DNA of 5,194 bases from Actinomycetota bacterium. Lineage in GTDB: Bacteria > Actinomycetota > Coriobacteriia > Anaerosomatales > JAHIQC01. The stretch spans positions 1 through 5,194 of the forward strand of contig JAHIQC010000061.1 in the NCBI GenBank assembly GCA_018902765.1. The letters run 5' to 3'. Made by a program: the position numbers and the translations under genes. The notes below the pieces were generated by a model. The model was not told the origin of the DNA. It did not search any database and worked only from the letters and a program-made list of their open reading frames with translations. This document shows positions 1-5,194 of this stretch, piece by piece. The first letter of the stretch is position 1, and each line of letters begins with the position of its first letter.

Positions 1-981
1 CACCGGCACATCGCCGTCGGGCCTGCTCCCCAGCTCCAGAACTGCGTTCGAGGCCCCGGACTTCACGCGCAGGGCCGAGAGGCGAATGTCCTTGAGGTCG
101 GCCCGAAGATCCGCCAGTCCGGAGTCTATCGTCAGGCCCCAGATAACATCACGGTCCAGCTCGATATCGAGGCGCGGCCCGCCAGCAGCCAGAAACGCGG
201 AGCCCTCTTGCCCCGTCCTGATGTCCACGCTGGCACGCGAACCGTCAATCTCGGTGGAGAAGCTCGGCTGTCCGAACGCACTCTTTCCCGAAGCGGTGAC
301 CAGCGCATCTCCGTCGGTAAGCGTCATTGCCCCCACCGGCCCCACGATGTGGGCGTCGGCCCTGCGCACGCCGGAAACTGCAGGTTTCGTGAACTCGAAC
401 GGCTCCGTCGTGGCTGTTCCCACCCTCCAGAGCAGAGCAGACGCGGATGTCACCGGAAGCACGAAGGCTCCGTACCACAGCGCCAGAAGTACCACGACAC
501 TCGATAACACACGCAACCATGTCGACCTAAGCCCCTTGCCGATGAGATCCAGGCCAGCCGACACCAGCAGCACAGGCCACAAGGAAAGCACCGACCACCA
601 CACGCCCCACGGCACGGCGCCAATTGAATTCGATATCAAGATGATCCCGACGCTGATGCCGGTGAGCCCCTCGATGATCTTGTTCGGCCGAGTATCGTCA
701 TGTGGCAAAGGCCAGAACATCCCCCGGATTCCCAGCACGATGAACACGAGCCCCATCACGCTTGCGGGCCAGAAACCCCCGAAGCTGATTCCGGGAGCCA
801 CGCGGCCCATGACAAGGCCGAATCCAATGACGACAAGCACGACTCCAAACCAGGCCATTCCGCCTCCGCCGCGCGATCCCCGAAAGTGTGGAGGCTCAGG
901 CGCGGCAACGCCGGTCACTGGCGGATTGGGTGGATTGGGCGGATTGGGCGCGTAGGTTACTTCGCTGGTCTCCTCGGCCAT
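1..981 (-). CDS. LiaF-like multi-pass membrane protein with toastRack-type outer domain (3' end outside window)
   Basis: The frame is open for 327 codons from ATG 981 to the window edge, so the C-terminus is missing. Residues 1-40 are a cytoplasmic-looking leader rich in Pro, Asn and Gly. About five hydrophobic segments follow (about 42-60, 66-90, 101-125, 126-148, 155-178). Two of them carry the F/L-W-P...G-I/L pattern typical of LiaI/LiaF-like transmembrane repeats (FWPASVMGLVFIVLGI near 70; LWPVLLVSAGLDLI near 134). From about 195 the chain is soluble and beta-rich. The stretch GLADLRADLKDIRLSALRVK followed by GASNAVLELG (about 288-318) resembles the strand ladder of toastRack/DUF4097/LiaF-C domains. 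LiaF proteins restrain envelope-stress two-component systems in Firmicutes; a comparable sensing role here is inference, since no kinase or regulator is in view. GAGGGG lies 7 nt before the ATG. The gene lies 70 nt downstream of the CBS-domain gene on the same strand, so co-transcription is likely. The family call is fairly secure; the function is not. Confidence 0.85.
   Translation of the reverse strand, partial: MAEETSEVTYAPNPPNPPNPPVTGVAAPEPPHFRGSRGGGGMAWFGVVLVVIGFGLVMGRVAPGISFGGFWPASVMGLVFIVLGIRGMFWPLPHDDTRPNKIIEGLTGISVGIILISNSIGAVPWGVWWSVLSLWPVLLVSAGLDLIGKGLRSTWLRVLSSVVVLLALWYGAFVLPVTSASALLWRVGTATTEPFEFTKPAVSGVRRADAHIVGPVGAMTLTDGDALVTASGKSAFGQPSFSTEIDGSRASVDIRTGQEGSAFLAAGGPRLDIELDRDVIWGLTIDSGLADLRADLKDIRLSALRVKSGASNAVLELGSRPDGDVPV
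922..948 (-). repeat. Three tandem 9-bp units encoding a Pro-Asn-Pro tract
   Basis: Read on the minus strand, the unit CCCAATCCR occurs three times back to back (CCCAATCCG, CCCAATCCA, CCCAATCCG). It encodes PNPPNPPNP at residues 12-20 of the LiaF-like protein. The units differ only at one wobble base, so this looks like a small in-frame tandem duplication. Copy-number change would alter linker length without breaking the frame. The tract lies before the first membrane segment and is probably a flexible cytoplasmic leader. Confidence 0.8.
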
Positions 982-988
982 GAATCTT

Positions 989-994
989 CCCCTC
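989..994 (-). promoter_or_regulatory. Ribosome binding site for the LiaF-like gene
   Basis: Read on the minus strand, GAGGGG sits 7 nt before ATG 981, which is a good Shine-Dalgarno match and spacing. It supports this start over later in-frame ATG codons, such as the one at residue 42 that begins the first membrane segment. Confidence 0.65.
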
Positions 995-1051
995 TCGTGC
1001 ACGACAATCTATGCGGCGTGGTCTGGTCCGGTGTGTCTTCCTTCGTTCGGA

Positions 1052-2362
1052 CTACTCCGAGGACACGGGCTCGCTGCGCTCGATGCGGAGCCGTACGATG
1101 CGCCGACGGCGCACCGCCTCCACTGTGAATCGGGTGTCGCCTTCAGTGAAGGACTCACCCGAAACAGGTATATGCCCCAGTCGCACGAGCACCCATCCGG
1201 CGACAGTCTCATATTCGTCTGATTCTTGGACCGGGAGGTCCATACCGATGGCGTCCTCGATCGGCAGGCGTCCGTCAACGACCCAAACGCCCTCCCCGAT
1301 CTGAGTGACATGCTTGCGATCGCGATCGAACTCATCGGCGACCTCGCCGATGACCTCCTCGACTATGTCCTCAATCGTGACGATTCCCGCTGTACCCCCG
1401 TACTCGTCGACGACGATGGCCATGTGATTGCGCATCGCCCGCATCTCGCCCAGCAACGGCAAGATGCCCTTGGTCTCAGGTACGAAAATAGGGGCGCGAG
1501 CGTATCCGTCCACCGTTTCATCAAGATTGCCCAGGGCGGCCGGGCCTACGAGGTCTTTGAGAAGCAGGACCCCGACGATCTTGTCCGGATCCTCAGAGTA
1601 GACAGGAAGTCGCGAATAGCCGGATTCTCGGAACACGCTGAGGGCCTCTTCGATGCTTGTTGTGTCCTCGATCGCGGCCATATCCACGCGCGGCACCATG
1701 ATCTCGCGCGCCACGGTGTCGCCAAGCTCGAAGATCTCGTGGATCATCCGCTTCTCTTCTTCGAGCAGGGAGCCTTGCTCGGTGACCAGCAGTTTGATCT
1801 CCTCCTCGGAGACTCCCGGACGACCCTGCCCCGGCTTGACGCCGAGCATGCGGGCGACCACGTCCGTGGATCGTGCGAGGAACCACGAGACCGGCGTCAC
1901 GAAGGTGGCTATCATGTCTATAGGCCGTGCGACGGCTTTTGCGACGGCTTCCGCCCTCTGCAGGCCCAGGCGCTTGGGAGCGAGCTCACCAAACACGAGC
2001 GTCACGTATGCGATCACGAGCGTGACTATGAACACCGAAGCCCCAGAGGCCACGCCGGACAACCAAGGATTGCCGAGGGACTCGAGCCAGACCTGCAACG
2101 GCTTGGCGAGAGACACCGCCGCCGTGGCCGAAGCCATGAAGCCGACAAGTGTGATGCCGATCTGTATCGATGCCAGCAGACGTGAGGGGTCTTCGGTAAG
2201 CGCAACGGCGGCCTTCGCGCCCGCAGAACCCTGCGCGGCCGCGTGCTTCAGTGCCGCGCGCCGCGCGGAGATAAGCGCTATCTCGGCGGCTGCGAAGTAT
2301 CCATTGATCGCCACGAGCGCCAAAACGACCAGAATCTCGAACAAGTAATCACCCATACGCAT
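1052..2362 (-). CDS. CNNM/DUF21-CBS-CorC_HlyC family membrane protein ('hemolysin family', putative ion transport)
   Basis: This complete 436-residue protein has the standard architecture and length of the CorC/HlyC/CNNM family. The DUF21/CNNM membrane domain spans about 5-195, with an N-terminal helix, the AAEIALISARR motif (24-35), a helix around 66-90, one around 104-124, and the conserved GELAPKRLGL (125-134). The CBS pair spans about 215-340: the first has REIMVPRVDM (219-228) and SRLPVYSEDPDKIVGVLLLKD (250-270, quoted here only as a landmark), the second has MAIVVDEYGGTAGIVTIEDI (314-333). The C-terminal CorC_HlyC domain spans about 355-430. Family members are linked to Mg2+/Co2+ or Na+-coupled Mg2+ export, with CBS domains binding adenine nucleotides; the 'hemolysin' label is historical. 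The ion specificity cannot be read from the sequence. ATG 2362 is the first start after an in-frame TGA, with a second ATG at 2356; neither has a clear Shine-Dalgarno site. The gene diverges from the HEAT gene and precedes the LiaF-like gene. Confidence 0.95.
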   Translation of the reverse strand: MRMGDYLFEILVVLALVAINGYFAAAEIALISARRAALKHAAAQGSAGAKAAVALTEDPSRLLASIQIGITLVGFMASATAAVSLAKPLQVWLESLGNPWLSGVASGASVFIVTLVIAYVTLVFGELAPKRLGLQRAEAVAKAVARPIDMIATFVTPVSWFLARSTDVVARMLGVKPGQGRPGVSEEEIKLLVTEQGSLLEEEKRMIHEIFELGDTVAREIMVPRVDMAAIEDTTSIEEALSVFRESGYSRLPVYSEDPDKIVGVLLLKDLVGPAALGNLDETVDGYARAPIFVPETKGILPLLGEMRAMRNHMAIVVDEYGGTAGIVTIEDIVEEVIGEVADEFDRDRKHVTQIGEGVWVVDGRLPIEDAIGMDLPVQESDEYETVAGWVLVRLGHIPVSGESFTEGDTRFTVEAVRRRRIVRLRIERSEPVSSE

Positions 2363-2371
2363 AGGGTACAG

Positions 2372-2505
2372 CAGGCGGGCGCATGGGGGTACGAATCGAC
2401 CTCATGCTTTCAGCTACACTCTGGAAGAACACGGAAACTCCAGCGTTTGCCCCAAGAAGCCGATTATCAGAGAATCGGGGCGCGTACTATATGCTCACCC
2501 GCCTG
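2372..2505. repeat. Pair of inverted 8-bp motifs flanking the intergenic region
   Basis: CAGGCGGG at 2372-2379 and its exact complement CCCGCCTG at 2498-2505 bracket the intergenic region. Read in the sense of each gene, both leaders carry CCCGCCTG shortly before the start: 9 nt before ATG 2362 on the minus strand, and 2 nt before ATG 2508 (14 nt before GTG 2520) on the plus strand. It could be a shared regulatory site or coincidence in GC-rich DNA. Confidence 0.3.
2460..2478. repeat. 6-bp inverted repeat (possible operator or small hairpin)
   Basis: CCGATT (2460-2465) and AATCGG (2473-2478) are perfect inverted copies around a 7-nt spacer. No T-run follows on either side, so it is not a convincing intrinsic terminator. 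Its position 30-60 nt before the HEAT gene start would fit an operator overlapping the promoter, but a 6-bp dyad can arise by chance. Confidence 0.35.
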
Positions 2506-2509
2506 TTAT

Positions 2510-2513
2510 GGAG
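2510..2513 (+). promoter_or_regulatory. Ribosome binding site that favours the GTG start at 2520
   Basis: GGAG at 2510-2513 lies 6 nt before the in-frame GTG at 2520, which is optimal spacing. The upstream in-frame ATG at 2508 overlaps this GGAG and has only pyrimidine-rich sequence (CACCCGCCTGTT) before it. The site therefore argues that translation begins at the GTG, four codons inside the longest frame. Confidence 0.55.
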
Positions 2514-2519
2514 TCCACA

Positions 2520-4502
2520 GTGCCGGATGTGAACGACCGCCAGGAGCTCGAGGCCGTAGTCCGCGGAATAGCTTCCGCCGGCAAGGCCTTGAAGTTATAC
2601 CCGCCGACCAGCCCTATTCCTCGGCAGTCGGTCGATTCGGCGACCGCGGCGCTCTCAGCTTTTCTCGGGACGCATCCCGTTCTTTCCTTGTCCGTGGCTC
2701 GCCAGGGATTCGGTTGGTGCGGGCAGGAGCTGGGCATCGGCATGGTCGGCGTCTCGGACCTCGCGGATGCTTTGCGGGATCACGGAGTGGCCGAGGTCGA
2801 TTTCTTGCCGGGGGCCTCGGCCACTGATCTCATGTCCTTCCTCGACATGGTCTCCAAGGACCCCAAAACTGTTCGTGAAGCCGGGGGGTTCGCGGCGTTG
2901 CTTTCCGCGGCCGGCATCGAGAGCGTGCGGGCAGTGGATGTGGCGCTCACGGTTCTGGACCTGAGCGCGCTCCCGGAAGATGGAGTCGATGACGCATTTC
3001 TGCAGGAGTTGGCCACCGACGCCGAGAAGCTGGCCGCATGGATGGCAGCTGCGACTGCGGGCGACCCCCGCGTGTTCGGCGAGGGCCTGATCGAGATCGC
3101 AAACAGCGCCGGCGCGGACGGTATGGCGCGAATGCTCGAGGCCCTGGCGACAGCGTTCATGAGGCAGACCTCAGACAGCCGCGACGTACTGCTCGGGCTG
3201 TCTTTCTCAGAAGGTCCACTTCGCGAGATCACCGGCGGCATGTTCGGGAATCTAGCCGACACCCAGCTCGCCGAGTCTTTGGCCGACGGCCTGTTCGGCG
3301 CCAACATGCTCTCGCTATCGAACGCCTTGACCGGGCTGCCATTGGAGTCACGGCTAGCCGAGGTCAAGGCCCAGGTACAGGCCATGCTCAAGGACGGAGG
3401 GCACGCCGACAAGGAGCTTACCTTCCTCGAGCACATGGTGGAGGTCCGGCGTCAGCCCGATCCCGAGATCGCGCTCATCGATACTGAACCTCTGTACCGG
3501 AAGGTGGCGCTGGCATCGGCCATACCTGCCGAGGAAGTGGCCAGACTTCGAGCCGAAACCACAGGAGCGCGAAGCGCGGCCGATCGCGCAGGAGTGTCCA
3601 CCATGCTCGCACTGCTCGATCAGCAGAAGGACTTCGATCTTTACTGCCGAGGACTCAACGGCTTGGCTGCCATGGTGCCGCGGCTCATCCAAGACGGCGA
3701 GATCGACATCGCCCAAAGGGTGCTCAACGAGCTGACCACGCGCGAAGCTCGAGCCATCCAGCCTTGGCCGGAGCTGACCGACCAACTCCGCGCCGCAATC
3801 ACGACGGCCGTATCGCAACAGGCCATGGCAGCGCTACTTCGAGCAGTGACCTCCGATCCGACCACCCTCACAGCGGCTCGTGAGATCGCACGAGTCGCCG
3901 GTGATGCAGCAGGACCGGCGATCATCGCCGAGGCCATCACGAACCAAGGCGAGGGCCTCAAGGCCGCCGAGGATATCCTCGGCCGGAGAGTGATCGACCT
4001 CCTGGCTGCCCAACTCCCACACGCACAGTGGTTCCAGATCGCTCCGGTGGTCGCGCGTCTCGTGTCTGAGACCGACCCACGAGCGCAGCAGGCGATCATG
4101 GCGACGGCCCAGCGCACTGACGAACAATCACGACGTGAAGTCGCCGCGGGCCTTGCGCAGGGGACCTCACCGTGGTCCGCGCGCCTCCTCGCCGAGATGA
4201 CCTCCGACTCGAGCACTGAAGTTGCAATCGCCGCCGTCAGAGCGTTGGGAAAGGCGACTGTGCCGGGCGCGGCCGGGCACTTGGCCCTGCGTTTGGAGAA
4301 GCTCGACGTCGACAACAAGGACTTCCTGCTTTGCAGAGAGATGATCGAGGCGCTCGCGCGCACCACTGACCCGGATGCGGACCGCGTGCTCGAGCGGCTC
4401 GCTGGTCGCAAGACCATCATCAAGCGCGGTCACTTCGCCGAGGTGCAGGATCTGGCACGCCAGGCGGTCAGCGCCAGGCTCAGCCGAGGCGGTGTCCGAT
4501 GA
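2520..4502 (+). CDS. HEAT-repeat protein with an N-terminal LYPP-type module
   Basis: The longest frame, from ATG 2508, has 664 residues (numbered so here); the GTG start at 2520 is chosen for its Shine-Dalgarno site and removes four. There is no signal peptide or membrane segment, so it is probably cytoplasmic. Residues about 14-150 form a module with GKALKLYPP (25-33), a strand LSLSVARQG (59-67), a helix near 82-92, DHGVAEVDFLPG (91-102), a helix DLMSFLDMV (107-115) and GIESVRAVDVAL (136-147). The same module begins the next protein. The rest is almost entirely alpha-helical and rich in Ala, Leu and Glu. Helical-pair repeats are clearest at the C-terminus (about 568-655: EVAIAAVRALGKA, then EMIEALARTTDPDADRVLERL, and EVQDLARQAV). 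Such HEAT arrays are binding scaffolds, and no catalytic motif is visible. The stop overlaps the next start in ATGA, so the two are translationally coupled. The partner and precise role are unknown. Confidence 0.85.
   Translation: MPDVNDRQELEAVVRGIASAGKALKLYPPTSPIPRQSVDSATAALSAFLGTHPVLSLSVARQGFGWCGQELGIGMVGVSDLADALRDHGVAEVDFLPGASATDLMSFLDMVSKDPKTVREAGGFAALLSAAGIESVRAVDVALTVLDLSALPEDGVDDAFLQELATDAEKLAAWMAAATAGDPRVFGEGLIEIANSAGADGMARMLEALATAFMRQTSDSRDVLLGLSFSEGPLREITGGMFGNLADTQLAESLADGLFGANMLSLSNALTGLPLESRLAEVKAQVQAMLKDGGHADKELTFLEHMVEVRRQPDPEIALIDTEPLYRKVALASAIPAEEVARLRAETTGARSAADRAGVSTMLALLDQQKDFDLYCRGLNGLAAMVPRLIQDGEIDIAQRVLNELTTREARAIQPWPELTDQLRAAITTAVSQQAMAALLRAVTSDPTTLTAAREIARVAGDAAGPAIIAEAITNQGEGLKAAEDILGRRVIDLLAAQLPHAQWFQIAPVVARLVSETDPRAQQAIMATAQRTDEQSRREVAAGLAQGTSPWSARLLAEMTSDSSTEVAIAAVRALGKATVPGAAGHLALRLEKLDVDNKDFLLCREMIEALARTTDPDADRVLERLAGRKTIIKRGHFAEVQDLARQAVSARLSRGGVR
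4486..4489 (+). promoter_or_regulatory. Ribosome binding site inside the HEAT gene end
   Basis: GAGG at 4486-4489 lies 9 nt before ATG 4499, within the last codons of the HEAT gene. With the ATGA stop/start overlap at 4499-4502, it supports coupled or reinitiated translation of the downstream gene. Confidence 0.5.
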
Positions 4503-5194
4503 GCGCGATCCACGTCGTGTCTACTCTGGCTGCCAGTCGCAAGGCTTCCCAGCTGTATCCACCGCAGCATCCCGCCTTCGTCGAGGCCATGGAAGGACTG
4601 GCGGCCGCTGTTGAAGAAAGTTGCTCGGGCAACAGCGCCGGCGCGTTCACTCTCAACGTGCATCAAGGGCGCCTGTATCACGAGAGCGTCGTGTTGCCTG
4701 ATGAGACGCCCGGCGTAGCCGCGATAGCAGAGGCTTTCGAGGCACGCCGGATCGAGAGCCTGACCCTCCAATCCGGACTCACCACCTCCGACATCGCGGG
4801 CCTGGTCGAGGTCTTGGGATTGCGACCGTCACCTGCACTGGACGTCGAAGCGGAACTTGCCGCGCGCGGGGTCACCGGAGTCACGCTCTCAGTGATCATC
4901 GATGAGGATGACGCCGAGCGCGAAGAGCGCGACCGTATCCGCGAACAGGACCGCGCGCTGTACCACCGCCTCACTTCGACCTTGCGCACGATGTCCACGC
5001 AAGTGATCTCAGGTGACTACCACCAGCTTGCGGCGGCAGATTCGCTGGTCGGCACTGTCGTGAGCCGCCTGATGCAAGACCAGGCGGCCGTCCTCGGGCT
5101 CGCCACCTTGCGCAGCACGAGCGACGCCGAGGCCTTTCACGCAGTCAACGTGATGATCTACTCGCTCACGCTCGGCGCCGAGCTGGGCCTGCCC
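4499..5194 (+). CDS. Probable HD-GYP/HD-domain signalling protein with N-terminal LYPP-type module (3' end outside window)
   Basis: The frame is open for 232 codons from ATG 4499 to the edge. Residues about 5-135 repeat the module of the preceding protein: ASRKASQLYPPQHP (12-25) against its SAGKALKLYPPTSP, then FTLNVHQGRLY (50-60), RRIESLTLQSGLTTSDIAGL (83-102) and ARGVTGVTLSVII (122-134). A very charged helix (about 135-158, rich in Asp, Glu and Arg) follows as a linker, then a helical stretch, and LATLRSTSDAEAFHAVNVMI with SLTLGAELGLP to residue 232. That last part matches the first helix of HD-GYP domains, where the His of the usual YT-x-x-HS-x-x-V helix is a metal ligand; His214 is kept, but the usual Tyr-Thr is not seen. 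HD-GYP proteins hydrolyse cyclic di-GMP or related molecules. The HD and GYP motifs would lie beyond the window, so activity is unproven. It could instead be a plain HD phosphohydrolase or a degenerate receptor. Confidence 0.75.
   Translation, partial: MSAIHVVSTLAASRKASQLYPPQHPAFVEAMEGLAAAVEESCSGNSAGAFTLNVHQGRLYHESVVLPDETPGVAAIAEAFEARRIESLTLQSGLTTSDIAGLVEVLGLRPSPALDVEAELAARGVTGVTLSVIIDEDDAEREERDRIREQDRALYHRLTSTLRTMSTQVISGDYHQLAAADSLVGTVVSRLMQDQAAVLGLATLRSTSDAEAFHAVNVMIYSLTLGAELGLP

Larger units (their letters stand above)
2363..2507. promoter_or_regulatory. Divergent intergenic region, presumed promoters for both directions
   Basis: This 145-nt gap separates the leftward CBS-domain gene from the rightward HEAT-repeat gene, so promoters for both must lie here or just inside the genes. 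Candidate -10 elements are weak: TACTAT at 2485-2490 on the plus strand, with TTATCA at 2464-2469 as a poor -35 (15-nt spacing), and TATAGT on the minus strand at 2486-2491 without a convincing -35. Two inverted-repeat elements are listed separately. I see no ORF or structured RNA gene in this gap. Confidence 0.4.

Noticed and set aside
86..955. Long plus-strand ORF (289 residues) near the left end
   Set aside because: It lies antisense to the LiaF-like gene. Its translation is rich in Ser, Pro, Thr and Arg with no recognisable domain, while the minus strand gives clear membrane segments and a family match.
1226..2185. Plus-strand ORF of 319 residues
   Set aside because: It is a mirror of the CBS-domain gene in GC-rich DNA. 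The translation is full of His, Arg and Asp with no fold-like pattern, whereas the opposite strand carries all hallmark CNNM/CBS motifs.
2460..2478. Possible intrinsic terminator at the 6-bp dyad
   Set aside because: The stem is short and no run of T follows on either strand. No gene ends here either, since both neighbours start and diverge from this region.
2243..2827. Plus-strand ORF crossing the intergenic region
   Set aside because: It overlaps the start regions of both real divergent genes out of frame, and its Arg/Gly/Ser-rich translation has no recognisable features.
3641..4423. Minus-strand ORF of 260 residues inside the HEAT gene, with a similar one at 2780-3436
   Set aside because: Both are Ser/Ala/Arg-rich antisense shadows. 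The plus-strand frame is continuous, helical, and carries the module shared with the next gene.
4678..4998. Minus-strand ORF of 106 residues at the right end, with another at 4430-4771
   Set aside because: Both lie antisense to the module-bearing HD-GYP-like gene, whose frame is open to the window edge and homologous to its neighbour.

Overview
The window is GC-rich (roughly 60% by eye) and densely coded. It holds four protein genes, two of them cut by the window edges. I saw no RNA genes, insertion sequences, CRISPR arrays or attachment sites. The mix is a LiaF-like membrane protein with a toastRack-type outer domain, a CNNM/CBS/CorC 'hemolysin' family protein, and a HEAT-repeat protein coupled to an HD-GYP-like protein. 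This suggests a high-GC environmental bacterium, perhaps a deep-branching actinobacterial (Coriobacteriia-like) lineage. That assignment is a weak inference from gene types and base composition, with no marker gene behind it.

Left half (minus strand, read from about 2362 down to 1): a CNNM-CBS-CBS-CorC_HlyC membrane protein (1052-2362), then a 70-nt gap with no visible terminator, then a multi-pass protein with LiaI/LiaF-like transmembrane repeats and a beta-rich outer domain (1-981, C-terminus beyond the window). They are probably co-transcribed. Both act at the cell envelope.

Middle (2363-2507 or 2519): a short divergent intergenic region. It must hold the promoters for both directions. 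It contains an 8-bp inverted motif placed just upstream of both starts and a separate 6-bp hairpin-like dyad. No strong promoter matches are visible.

Right half (plus strand): a 664-residue alpha-helical HEAT-repeat protein (start at ATG 2508 or, better supported, GTG 2520), whose stop overlaps the ATG of the next gene in an ATGA junction at 4499-4502. The next gene runs off the right edge just as an HD-GYP-like domain begins. The two proteins share a related N-terminal module of about 130 residues, with an L-Y-P-P signature near the start. The pair therefore looks like an internally duplicated two-gene unit: a scaffold or sensor partner with HEAT repeats, and a probable signalling phosphohydrolase. 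A cyclic-di-nucleotide signalling role is inference, because the HD and GYP catalytic motifs lie outside the window.
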